Source: Phoebastria nigripes
Taxonomy: Eukaryota; Chordata; Aves; Procellariiformes; Diomedeidae
Reading direction: 5' to 3'
Assembly (NCBI GenBank): GCA_035582835.1
Contig: JAYKAV010000778.1
Span: 3,015,860-3,079,859 of the forward strand
Length of the DNA: 64,000 bases
Made by a program: the position numbers and the translations under genes. Under the pieces are notes generated by a model. It was not told the origin of the DNA. It worked only from the letters and a program-made list of their open reading frames with translations, and did no database searches. Positions 36,284 through 48,450 of the stretch are shown here, in pieces (positions within the stretch are counted from its first letter, which is position 1; the number at the start of each line of letters is the position of its first letter).

Positions 36284-37644
36284 TCTAGGTAGGATATTCT
36301 TTGATGCTGTGGGAGCGCCATTGAAGTCTGACCTCAGAACAGATTTTTTTCATCTCTTGATTGCTCTGAATCTCTTGAAGCAGGGACTTGAACATGAGCC
36401 TTACTCAACTGAGGCAGTTATCTTGGTCTTCTGATTACTGAGCATGAAAAAAAGCCAGTGTAGAAGCCTGCTACCCCTTCTAAGTAGTTACCCCTTCTGA
36501 TTAGCCATTTCATAATCCAAATAAAAGTAGAGGTTACAAAATTTTTTCATAAATGTGACTGAACGTTTCTTTGGTATTCATCTTTCTGGGATGTTTCTTT
36601 TGTTTCTCTGTTGAATAAAATTAATGTCTCTAGTTGTTAGAAGCATTTTGTATTTTTTGTTGATGGTTAGTCCTCTTCTGCGGTCTTTGATTTCTTTAAA
36701 AAATGCTTCTGAGCCAAACCTCAGTTCTATCCTTTATCCAAAAATAAAAAGGGAAATTGTCAGAACAATACTTCAGAAGTCTTTTTTTTGTGCCGTGTTT
36801 GAATGGTAGTCAGGCTTGACATTTTCTTTGGTGTCTTAGATGTATACATCAGAGAAAAAATACATTGTCAAAATTCCAAATACTTCTGAATAATCTGTTA
36901 GTGAATTCTGATCCTAACTTCAATTATCCTATTTAGTAGTAAAATATTACAATATTAAATTATTATATTTGGTTAGTTTTCCCAAACTCCTGCTAGCCCT
37001 ACTGCATTTTTGTAGTTTTTTCTGGGTTTGTTTTACATATGTTTTAAACTATATATATTGCATATGTTAAGTTATTATAAATAGATTAATAATTTTATAT
37101 AATACATTACATATAATTGCACTTTGTTTTTTTTATTAGTAGTTTGACATACACGCAGCTAAATGTGATTACCTTAAGTAATACTTTGAATTAATCAGTG
37201 GATAAATCACAAGCTTGTTTGGAATACAGAGTGGGTCAGTATTGTTGGTATAGATGGAAGGTTTTATGTAGTAATTAATTCAAATAGGAATTAGTTTCTT
37301 AAGGTTAAAAAACTCATGTTTGCAACATGGTGGTTTTCAAATTGCGGAGGTATAAAATGGTATTTAAGATGATCAGTTGCAAAATAGGTAATAGTTACAG
37401 TTTAGACAAGCAAAGGTCCAGAAAACAGTCCTGAATTTTAAGATGTGATATTTAAAATTAGACTCCTTTCTGGTGTTTTAATAAGCATCTCACAGACTGC
37501 TCTTAATGTGATGTTTCTGTTAGAGAATAAGAGAAATCGTGAAATTGCTTCACAATCTTTTTCTGGAGTATACTTAAAAAGATGATAATAAAAATAACGT
37601 AGGATGTAAAATAAGAATACTTTCAAGGCTATTTAGGTTATCTT
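36284..37644. other. Unassigned AT-rich noncoding sequence
   Basis: Very AT-rich between about 36.9 and 37.2 kb. No gene or repeat family recognised. Confidence 0.55.
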
Positions 37645-38055
37645 CTTACCTGAAGGCAAGATGACCTATACTTGTCATTTCTGTCAGATGTTTCTCTAAC
37701 CTGTTCCTAATGACCTCTAGTGTTGGATACTCCATGACTTCACTGATGCAACCTGTCCCAGTATTGTGCTAATGTAGTATTCCTTGCTGTTATTGGATGC
37801 CATTACATCTTGTTTATGGACATGAAAACAGACTCTTCTTCCTCTTTACAGCAGACTTCTGTGCATTTCAAAACTGTTACTAAGTCTTGCTCAGGCTTCT
37901 CTAGCTTGAGGAGTCTCATTAGGTCCATTTCTCAAAGTAGATCGTACTTTCTAGACTTACTGTTGTTCTCAGTGATCTTCTTTGGTCTCTCTCCAGCTGG
38001 CCTGTATCTTTATTGAAGGAACGCCCCTGACTAGACAGAACTGCATAGAGTAATA
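37645..38055 (-). mobile_element. Old CR1 LINE fragment, reverse orientation
   Basis: Read on the minus strand from 38055 downwards, this follows the CR1 3' half in order. First is a GCAGTTCTG block (the VQFW region), then GAGAGAGACCAAAGAAGA (consensus GAGAGAGTCCAAAGAAGA, the LERVQRR region). Next come CTAGAGAAG, AACAGTTTTGAAATGCA, GTCTGCTGTAAAGAGGAAG, TCTGTTTTCATGTCCAT, GCAGCAAGGAATACTAC, ACTGGGACAGGTTGC, and finally CTAGAGGTCATTAGGAACAG and GTTAGAGAAACATCTG near 37690. Nine blocks in the right order leave little doubt. All frames are broken. A run of 68 open codons on the plus strand at 37810-38016 is an antisense by-product of this element, not a gene. No octamer tail is visible at the low-coordinate end. 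Confidence 0.88.
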
Positions 38056-39437
38056 GTACTTCTAGCAGATCACACATTTATGAAAAAATTCTTCATAGGC
38101 TGAAAAATAGTTCCTTTATTTATCTGCTCATCTAAAGCAAATTTAATTAGAATGATTTGGCTCCAGATACATACCTTTTTTCTGTTATTAACTCAGGGGT
38201 TAAATTGAAACCAAACAAACAAGCAAACCTGTAGTTCACTAATATGACTGTTTCATAGGACTGCTTTGAAAACAACTGACTATGAGTACCAAAATTTGCA
38301 TGTGGCAAAGTAGGGTAAAAAGTATTTTACTTGTGTATTTGAAGGACTTACTTTTCGGAGTTGTGATACGGACATTGTGAAGACAAAGCAGTTTGTGGTT
38401 GCACAGGAAATAGCAGTTTTAGGTGCGTCTTTGACATGCTGACTCGTGTGAAAAACACAAGCTGCCTCTGTTCCAAGATTGATCTTATGTTAATTAATGC
38501 AAGAGTATGTGTTCCTTCTCCCCTTGTTCTTCCAGTGATCACCCAACCTTGCTGGGCTAAAGGTTAGGTTGGGATTTTTGGCATGTGCCTAAAAGGACAT
38601 GTCATATTCTTATCAGATAAGTTCCTGTAAGTATAACAGAAATGGGGTCTTAAAAGGTGTTCACAGCTTTGCAGGCACACAAAAACCAACCAACTAAACT
38701 GAAACTTTATTCCTTATACAGGTTGGTCCTAATAAAATATACAGCATAGGATTCAGTCAACAAAATTCCCCCACTGACCTCCGTAAGTACATCAAGTTTA
38801 GCACATGCATACTACTACTGTTGCTCTGCTTTCAGTATCTGACCTAGATGTTATGTAGCCAAATAATTTATATTGTAGCAATGCAGATACTTGTTTTCAA
38901 AATCTCATTCATGTAATTATTCAGATGTATTTACTTTTTTTGTGTCATTGTTTTTTGGTTGGTTGGTTGGTTTGTTTGTTTTTTAATCTGTTTTATAACA
39001 GTGCAGTAGGAAAACTTTTCCTGGTTTTAGCTTGTCTCTGGATGCTGTTAATGGATTTATTTATAACAATCTTTAAGGTTTATCTATTAAAAAGTCTTCA
39101 GAAATCTTAAGCAAGTAGCTGGTATATTAGAAAATTGCAAAGATGTGTAGTATCGGGATATTCCTCATATTTATATTCATTTTTTTGAATACAAAAGCAG
39201 CAGACAAACTGCTAACGTGATCTTCCAGGAAGGATATAGCTAAGTTTACACACGTTCACGCACGTGTGTATACAGAAATACACAGACAATGAATTGCATA
39301 CTTACACTGATATGCTGAAACTTTGAATCGGTATTCTGGAAGCAAGAATATGTTTTTGATGTCTCTGTGTAAATCTATCCAAATTGAGCCAATTTATAAA
39401 TCATCAGATATACATCTCATGTGAAAGAGGTGGAGGA
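38056..39437. other. Unassigned noncoding sequence
   Basis: No gene recognised. It includes a (GGTT)n/(GTTT)n microsatellite at 38957-38980 and short GT/CA-rich strings near 39.25 kb. Confidence 0.55.
38957..38980. repeat. (GGTT)n to (GTTT)n tetranucleotide repeat
   Basis: Four GGTT units run into GTTT units and a T-run. This is G/T-only on the plus strand. Confidence 0.85.
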
Positions 39438-39630
39438 TCTGAGGGTGGTGAGACACTGGCACAGGTTGCCCAGAGAGGTGGTAGATGCCCCATCCCTGGA
39501 AACATTCAAGGTCAGATTGGACGGGGCTCTGAGCAACCTGATCTAGTTGAAGATGTCCCTGCACATTGCAGGGGGATTGGACTAGATGATCTTTAACGGT
39601 CCTTTCCAACCCAAACCATTCTGTGATTCT
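39438..39630 (+). mobile_element. CR1 LINE 3' end, strongly 5'-truncated
   Basis: This covers the last codons of CR1 ORF2 and the 3' UTR. The start reads GGCACAGGTTGCCCAGAGAG (the [18 protein letters not shown] region), then GTGGTAGATGCCCCATCCCTGG, and AACATTCAAGGTCAGATTGGAC. The UTR-like end has GATCTAGTTGAAGATGTCCC, GGGATTGGACTAGATGATC, and CCTTTCCAACCCAAACC, followed by ATTCTGTG and a partial ATTCT octamer. These are standard 3' blocks of avian CR1, of a different subfamily from the 35.7-kb copy, whose UTR differs. The open frames covering it on both strands are not genes. Confidence 0.93.
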
Positions 39631-39849
39631 AATATCTAAAGGAAAAGGGCAGAATTCTGAAGGGATTTCAACAGAAAAAAAAGTTTAATTTACTAAAGAA
39701 AAGGATGGTATGGAAATCAGGAACAAAGATCATGAGAGTTTTGACAGTTTTAGTAAAGGTGGCATATTATCAATATTACTTAGTCTATGACACTTTAAAA
39801 TAATTGAGGAATAAGATCTCTGCTAATTTTGCGATGATAGCAAGTCATC

Positions 39850-40390
39850 CATGTGCAGAAGCCAAAGATAGAGAAAATTATTTGGAGACATCTGTAGTTC
39901 AGAGGTAAATCTGGAAGTGTTGATGTAGAGATGTCATTTGAATTTAGGTTGGCAGACGAGATTACCCAAACATAAGGTATGAAAAAGAAAAAAAGTGCTC
40001 AATCAAAGATTGAGCCTAATGAGATGCCTTACTGAAAGCTGGAGGGGCAATGAGACAGGTTCTGCGAAGGATGAGTTAAAAGAACAGTCAGGGCCATAGA
40101 CAGAAAACAAGCAAAAGGTGGGGTGAGAAAAGTCAAGCTGGTAAAAGAAAGAATGAAAAGAAGTATAAATAAGATAGAAAAATGTTAAGGGTGGCTGACA
40201 GGTCAGACGGTATGAAAATCTAGTAATGGATCAGAGACTGGAAAGGAGAAGGTCATTGCAGACTGTCAAGATGAGTTTCTATTAACAGCTGGATTTTGGT
40301 TGGTGTTGAGAGAAAGGGACCTCAGGCAGTTTCTGTAAACAATGAGCTTAGAGGTGAGAGGGAGAAGAGTGATATTTAGTCCATGAAGCG
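39850..40390 (-). mobile_element. L2-like LINE fragment, reverse transcriptase region, reverse orientation
   Basis: The minus strand carries a decayed L2-type reverse transcriptase. One frame reads GISLGSIFD then a stop and ALFFF (about 40000-40035), standing for the catalytic-palm block GVPQGSVLGPLLFSLYTL. Just after it, another frame reads GNLV, then FK-stop-HLY, then a gap where YADDSQIYIS should be. It continues SELQM, NNFLYLWLLHMDDL, in line with the L2 blocks GDLI, FKYHLYADD, and ELQTRISNCLLDISTWM. The part at 40030-40390 matches the upstream L2 region at nucleotide level, for example GGCTGACAGGTCAGACGG and GGTCATTGCAGACTGTCAAGATGAG on the plus strand. Many indels and stops show a deep amniote fossil. 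It starts about 220 bp after the end of the CR1 copy. Edges are approximate. Confidence 0.72.
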
Positions 40391-43300
40391 GGGTTGAGGT
40401 TGGGGCATTAGTAGTTCCATCCAAAAAGGCCAGCTAAATCATACAATGTCAGCAAGGAGGCTCAGATTTTAGGGGAAAATTCTAGTGTACTGGTTCATCT
40501 TCAAATTGCATTTTAACCCAAAGAGAATAAGGAGTTTATAGCAAGGTGACAAAATATGGCTGGAGGAGTATAGAGGTGGGGTGCATTCACCAATTTGCTT
40601 AAGTGTTCATGAGACTTTGCCACATTATCAACTTCACTCCAGTACAATATGTAAGGGAAGATGATGCATAGAACTTGCTTATTTCAAAGGAAGAGTTTGA
40701 GACTAAAATTGTTGAGTCCTGTAATCCATGGACACAAATTTTATGAATATATTGAATACATTTAATGACTAAAATTATCTGACTCTAAAGGAATGGCTAG
40801 GATAACATGCCAATATTTCTGCATGAAACACGTTTGTATCTTTCAAATTAATGTCTGAACTACTATGAAAACAATTTTTTTTGTTTAAAACCTCGTGTAG
40901 CCACTCTGATATTTCTATTTAGTCATATATGCTAGCTATTAAAACGATACTAAAAGTAAAGTATGTTAGTGATTGATTTTGATGTTTTCATATTTTACTG
41001 TTGAAAATTTCAATTTCCATTGGGGGTCTGAAAGTGAAAAAGAAAAATTCCCACTTAAGTACTGTGTGACCTGGAGCTAAGAATGTAAATGCTCTGTTGT
41101 TCGATTGATCCATACAAACGTGAGTTGAGCAGTATTTAGCGTAAGTAGTTATGAAGCTGGTAAAGTAGTATGCTCAGAATTGATCATGATACAACTGTTG
41201 TCAAAACTCTGAAATTAATTTCTTCTGTGCCCTTGTTTCTTAATGATGGATTCTTTTTTTTTTTTCTTGTAGAGTTCTTAGATATCCAACTAGACATACG
41301 GAGGACTGTCATTATTTTCCTTCATTATCTTGACTTTTCAATTAAGGTAGTAGGTGGTAAGGACACTCTATCATATCTGCAGAATCATTTTCTTTTAGCC
41401 AGATCACATTAATCTCTCAGGTTTTCTTTATATGATTTAGTAACATGTGATTAGAGAAGTAAAATGCCAGAGCTATATTTGTCCTTTTAGAAGATACTAG
41501 ATATTAAAAGAAAGCCCTCCCGTTAAATGAATTTTTATAATGTAAGCTGGGCATGAATTCAAAAACACTATTACACTTGGAACATAAATGTGTTAGACTG
41601 AAATAACAAAATTAGAGTGGACAATAAATAAAATTCCGGGGGTGCACTTTTACTGTCTTAGCAAAATGAATTCTTTATAGTCATGGAAATTAGCACAATA
41701 TCACTAATGGAAGAATTTTTCTGGGAAACAGACCAGACTATCTGTCTCATTCCAGCAAATTCAGGCGTTATCCAGTAGAGTTCAGTCAGTGCTATTCTTT
41801 TATCTGTTGCAGATTGCCATATACAGTTGTTGTGATGAAAGCATTGGATAACAATAGCAAACCCCAAAAAGACACGTCCAGAGCAAATCCTTCTCAGTTT
41901 ATTCATGCCACTGAAGAATGGCACTACTCTCTTGAACAGATGGGTAGGCTTTAATGTTAAAGTACAATAAAAAAATTCCTTAATCAAAGAACAGTACATT
42001 AAAAGAATTAAAAGAGGATTAATATTGGTCGCTTAATGCATAGTAACAGCTTTTTTTATTGAAATACATTGAAACAAATTTGACCTTTCTGCACACTTCA
42101 GCATGCTATGTAGCAGAAGAAAATGGTAGTTGAGTACAGGACAAGAACAAGAGAGGCAGAAGTTAAAGAAAGAACGGATGTAAATAGAGGTCCAAGCATA
42201 ATTTCCTGATCAGTCTAAGATTTGGGTGTGTTGAAGTTCTGTTTGATAGTTAATTTTAGAACTCTTAGTTAAAAGGATTCTCCAATATCTTTAAATACTT
42301 CTGTTTGCAAAAGGGGATGCTTAAACTAACGTGATTCTATTTGAAGTGGAGCTTCGTGATGCCAGAACGGTCATTTGCTACATTTGCTATTGTATATCGT
42401 TGCAAAATCAGAGTCTATACGGATCCAAATTTTTGGCAAGTTCAATCTGAGAAATGACCAAGACACTGGAATATGCATTTAAGTTTCTTATATCTGAACA
42501 ATTGGTTTGTGAAACCAAGAGGGCATATGTGGGTGTAGATTAAAGAGATGCATTTCCACTAAATTCCTGAAACCTAATCTGAGTTTCTGTAATGTTCCTG
42601 GTAAATCACGTCAAGTAAAAAACTTCCTGAAATTGTTTCTCTTATTTCAGCACTAATCTATGCCTTTTCAGTGTCTCAATATTGAAATAAAATGGTACTC
42701 TATTTTTAGATCCTGCATCCAAACATCTACTGTTTCTTATTTTCAGAATTTGGATGCTAATGGCAAAACATTAGAAATAGCAGTCCTTAAAAATGGAATT
42801 TATTCTCATTTTTAATTTTGCTTATGACTTTTATACTGCATTATTTAGGAAAAAAAAAAGTACTGTTCCGTTGTCTGTATTTCAAAACAGCTTTGACTTA
42901 GTGTGTGCAGTAAAGTGCTAGGTATTTGAACTTATCTATGGGATATATGAACCCCCATTGCTTGTTTCTAATGCTTTTCAAATGTATAGAGCATGCCTAA
43001 CATCTGATTAATCTACATCTGCATTAGTATTTTCATTAAAGCTATGTTATAGTTCAACACGTTATCTCACAGATCTGTAAAAGTGTGCTCGCAGAAATTA
43101 TATATTGATGAATGTGATGATTGTAGTCTGTGCAGCTCAAAGAACTGTGGAAGAAAAGTAATGTGCTGAGTTTTCTTAGATACTGTCTCCACTCAGAATT
43201 GATTCTTCATAGCCAAAAGCCACACGTGTACCTCTTGAATGGTCTCACTTTCAACATTTGGAGGAATCGCAGTTTCTGTGAGGCAAGACATTATTAAGTC

Positions 43301-43990
43301 TCATAGTACTACAGCTTCCTTTTAGAACCTAGTCTTTTTAATTACTGACCACAGTGTTTAGACGATAGGTACTTAAATCCAGGAGTTTGGGTGGGACAAT
43401 TTTGGTTTTGGTTTTTAATGTGAGAGAGAAGTGCATTTTAAGCTTTCCCTTAATTGGCCTTATCTGAGTTAACTGTGGCCAGGCATTTTCTTGAAATTTC
43501 CCTGGAGAGCACGCATACAAGGCTTCTTGTAAAATTTAATTTTAATAGCTATATAATCCTAATAATGTTGGTCAGGAGAAATGTTGTATAATGTCCCACA
43601 GAGAACCTTTCTGTAAATTATTTAAGAATGATTGTAGACATACACACAACTAATTAACCGTGCCTATTTGAACTGCAGGAAATAGATCAGGATGTATGTG
43701 TCTGATTGTTTCACATCCCTTTCCCTTGTTTTCAGAAATAATAGGCAAAATACTATTGGTGATGTCCACTGATATTAAATTTTGCAGCTAAAAATGGAAA
43801 TTTGGGGGAACTAATTTCAACTGCTGTATTTCCTATATTATTCACTCTGTAGGGCTCTTTGCATCTGTACCTGATTCTGAGGACTGCGTTTTGTACCGAG
43901 TCTCNTTGCCAATGACTGTGCTAGCAGGGTTTCCATAGCACTCTTGTTTATTTCCCCCCATGCTGGCATCTGTGAGCTCTCAAATACATG

Positions 43991-44068
43991 AAAAAAAACC
44001 ACCAACAACAAAAAACCCACAAAAACCAAAACAACAAACCCACCAAAAAACCCAACAACAACCACAAA
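43991..44068. repeat. A/C-only low-complexity tract
   Basis: About 78 bases of almost only A and C. (CAA)-like units alternate with A4-A6 and C3 blocks, grading into AAATAAAATAAA. The minus strand is G/T-only with several GGG runs. Same class as the 3.1, 8.3 and 23.1 kb tracts. Confidence 0.8.
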
Positions 44069-47000
44069 TAAAATAAATGATGTTCAGAATCTGTAATTCT
44101 ATTCATTCCTCTCTGATGATCATTAAATCTCATGATCTGGTCTATGTAAAAATCTCTTAGACTGGAATCAAGTTCTGAAGTCCTGTCTAGGTGCTAGCAA
44201 CAAACTCTTCCTACTTTGCAGAATCTGACTTTTGGCTCAGTCTTCTCTGAGATGCAATTTGTACTAGAATCGTGTCTAGTTGCTTGGGTTGCCAGTGGGT
44301 TTTTTTTAATCCCCTGCTTTACCCAGGATTGGGGTGGTCAGGAGTTGATTAATAACATACACAGTATATCATCTTTTAGTCTGTGTGAAGTCTGTGACTC
44401 TGCGTTTTGGAGTATGAGCTGGTATTGTTAGATTCTATCTGAAATTAAGATCCTCCAACTGATCTGCAATCCTGCCCAAAATAGATGCCAACTCAGTTGA
44501 AATAAACTGTGTAACTGTCTAGGGGGAACTGACATACCTGTGGTACTCCAAAAATTACAAATCTTACATGCAGCTACTTAAAAACCATGAAATGTGTTGA
44601 TTCTGACTTTAAAAGGGTATGAAGTTAAGCACATTTCATGATAAACAAATACAAAGAACCTTGATGAAGGGAAACTACCATTTGAAATTTTGGCTGAAGC
44701 CAAGATTTCAGATGCTACATAAGATTCATATGTTTCAAATAAGTATGAGTTTCAAACCAACTAGTTTTGATACATGTGCCTGATTGACGCAGGTTTGGTT
44801 TTTTTCTCTGTATCAGAAGGAGAGCTTGAAATCTCAGTAATGCATCTATTGCTTAAAATAGCCTTCTGAAAACAAAGTCAGTAAAGCACAAATTGCTTTA
44901 GTTGACCTGTAGTAGAAGAGGCTTTTCTAACAGTGCATTAGTTATGGCATCTCTGCAGCCTTAGGAGCTGAACTTGCAGTCTACATCTGTACTTCTAAAA
45001 AAAAAAAAAAAAAACCTAATTCAGGCTATTTTGCACCCAGAAGCCAAAAGGTGCGATATCACACAAGTTCATGGAGCTGAACTCTCTTAACCTCTCAGAC
45101 AGGATGGCTGCATCGAGGCTGCCTAAGGGGAATGGTTCCTGGACTGTGCTAATGCCTGACTTGTGCTCAGGAGCTGTTTTGGAAAGCGCTAATTGGTATG
45201 GGCCAAAATCAGGCCATGGACATGGCCCCAGTGTAACAGAAGAGATGATTGTGTGCCAGGGTCTCTCTCTGCCCAAGCCCCTGCCCTGGCAGTGTTTAGT
45301 TTCCAGCACAGGCACAGTTATAGTGTTAAGAAGAAGGGAAAATGTTCCTCCTTGGATTGTAACTCTAAAGCTTTATTTTCCCTTGATCATAATGATGTCT
45401 CTCACCATTAAATGAACTTCTTTTCATGCATTTTCTCACTCCAGAGTTGCTGGTGGGGAAAAAAAAAAAAGGTGCTTGTGATGTTTATTCTTTCTTCTGT
45501 GAAAGAGAAAATAACACCACCCAGCTGCCTTCTAGCAGTTCATTAAGCCATACAACTAAGCACTTTTCACAAAGGAAGGATAAATCTTGATATTTATGTT
45601 TTGACAGACTTTTTAGCATGGTTTCCTAAGGAAACTAGACCTATGCAATCACATGGGAAATGGCAGAGGGGATGGAGGAAAGGAAGGAGTCTGTCTGTTT
45701 GTGTGAGCCCGTTGTTGTGCCACCAGCTATTCTTTCCCCCTCTGTCGGCTGATAGCTTTGGAAACTGTTAGCTGCTTTCAGGCAGGTTTGATAAAGGATA
45801 CAATGACTGTTGAGTAGAGGAGAGTCATTGTTCCCACTCAGAAATGCCCTAGCTAAAAAAGAAGTTGCAGCCCATGCCTTTTTCGATTAAACAAACACCA
45901 CCACACGCTTTCTGAGAGAGATACCTTTTTATTCTTTAACAGTTGGAAAGATGTTAGCCAGACCTTCTTTGTCGCTGACATAAGCAACCAGCAGACTAAA
46001 CTCATAAGAAAGTAGACTTCATTAATTCATGTTCATTAGCAGAACTGCTTCTTTTGCTCTTTTATATTTTTTCCATGGGAACTTCAACAAAACCTATATG
46101 AACATGAAAAAAATCAGTTTTGCTGAAATAGCTTTCTCAAATGAAAAACCTTCAACTATTACATGATACGCAGACATGTACACATGTGCACACAGACATG
46201 CAATTTTTTTCTGTGAAACATATACACACACACAACAGATTTTTTTCTGTGAAGAAACCTTCATAGTTTAAAGTTACATAATAATCCCATTATTTTCTTG
46301 CTAGGGTTTTCTTCCTCCGTCTGGTAGATGGGCATTTTACAAAGCGGTTAAAATAGCCTAGCTTTTAAAAACATTTTGAATTGTCTGGTCTGATAGACTT
46401 CAGATGAAGGTAGAATTATTTTTGTGATAATCAGTTGTTCTGCTGAGACGCAGCTGAAATTCAATCCAAGTGTCTGAAGGCCCAAGTCACTATAGACCAT
46501 CTTGTTGATTATAAACACATGACATTCAGAACAGCTTTTTCTTCTCATAAATCTACATGCTTTTATAAACAAAGGAAGAGAAAAATCACCAAGTTTAAAA
46601 CAGATAGTGTTGGAAATATCCTGGCTTCTCCCCAAACTAGATCCAAATTCAGTCATGTAGATGGCACTTCTTGAAAATGGATAGTGTCCAGATGCAATAC
46701 TATATACCACAGCTACTCTGCTGTATTTTTTTAAACACTACGCTGTTGTTTAAACTAGAAAGATAGTATGTAGGAATGGAAAAGAAAGGTAAACTTCCCA
46801 GCCTATGATTCTCTGTTCTATCCTTGCTGAGAAGAAAAATAGAATAACATATGAATCTCATATATCAGTAAATCTGTTTTTTTCTAAGTAGTAGTCCAAG
46901 AATATATGTTATTTCTGTTAGGAAAAAAGTTAAATTAATATTGTTTTCTTTACCTTCTGCAGTTATCAGTCTAGTAGGAGTAGAAGTAGAAAATATTTTT

Positions 47001-48427
47001 GTAAAATAGCTTTGAATAAGTCATGAACCTCTGATAGAATGAAAAATGACAAACATTAGTTACATTAGCTGTGTAGATGACTGGATGGATGGATCTGCAT
47101 ACATATAAAAGTTCATAATGCAGCAGAGATACTGCAAATGCTTCTCTGACTCATTGATAGCACTGAAGCTATGTCTCCAATTGGACATAAAAACAAGAGC
47201 ATTTTAAGTAGAAAAATAAAAATATTGAAACATTCACAAACATCTATTAAATCTAGTTTGTGATACAAATTACGTCTTTTTGTTTGATTGAATTCTTACA
47301 TGCTCTGTGTCATTTCATTTTGCACTGTGGGAAAGAGGGATCGTGGGAAATCATTAAAATGAGTCTATGAAATTTTGGAATAGCAGAGTTGTGTGGGTTT
47401 TAGGACCCACATGCATGTTGGCAAGTATGCAGTTGCATAGGTCCCTTATACTAGAGTTACCAATGAAGCAAAAAATGAGCAAGGTTAAAAAAGTCCCTCT
47501 CTTACAGACAAAAGACATAGGTAACTTCTTTGTTATACTAAAATAGAAGAAAATCTCTTGAAGCAACTGAGTTCTCAGTGAAGATTCCCATTTTAAAAAT
47601 CATGAGCTAAAATTATGAGGGACACTTGTGTGGGTTTTTTCCCAGATGTGAATATGCAATTCCTTGTTTGTTTAAATGAATAAACATACATGAATCACTC
47701 TGACATTTAGAATCTATATTCCGAGCAGAATAGTGCTTAGTAAAGGAAGCCTGAGGCCACACATTAAACAAAGGGAAGAAAACTAAATGCTGACTGGCTG
47801 TCCATTTATCTGAGCATTGACCACTCTGTGTGGAGAGTTAAGCAGAAGTCCTCTTCAGAGAGTTTGTCCTCAGGCAGTTAAATTTGTATTTAGAGCAGAT
47901 GCACATGGGTAGCATGGTCTGCCTACATTTTGCATTTCCCAGTGTTTTAGTGCTTGTGTTTGCTTTGGGTTTCATACCTAATTAATGTGTGTTGGAGGGA
48001 AAAGGGATGGGAACTTGCTTGTGATACTTCATTGCAGTCTATTAAATAAATTTTGTACTTCAAGAGAATTAGACCTTACACATCACAAGAAAAAAAGGGA
48101 CACTGCACCGCTGTCTTGCAAGAGGCTTCTTTGCAAGGAGAGGTTTAGCTGAAGGATATAGTGCTAGTACAAATTTACTGGCAATGTAAAAGACTGTGAG
48201 ACTTCTCCTGCNAGCACCTGTCATGTTGACACCCATTTCAAAGCTTTGTGATGTGGTGAGGGTGCACAGGGTGCTCCCTCCTGCCTGCTAGGTTGTGACT
48301 GCTGCCACCGCGAGTCCTCGTGCAAAGGGCTGGGAGCAGGAGCAAGGCTGCAGGGCGGTATGAGGAGGAGCAGTCCAGTCCCTCTTGGGGGTCTCTGCCA
48401 GGACTGCATGGCTTTTACTGCCGAATG

Positions 48428-48450
48428 AAGCATGAGAAATCCTCATGCTT
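48428..48450. repeat. Perfect 9-bp inverted repeat with 5-base loop
   Basis: Arms AAGCATGAG and CTCATGCTT flank AAATC. It lies at the edge of the most GC-rich patch of the window (about 48.24-48.43 kb). Confidence 0.75.

Noticed and set aside
45016..45415. Overlapping open frames of about 100-114 codons on both strands.
   Set aside because: Both strands are open in a locally GC-richer patch, neither resembles a known protein, and there is no splice support.
41658..46710. Minus-strand open frames at 41658-41999 and 46348-46710.
   Set aside because: No domain, no conserved motif, and no paralogue or transposase resemblance that I can recognise.
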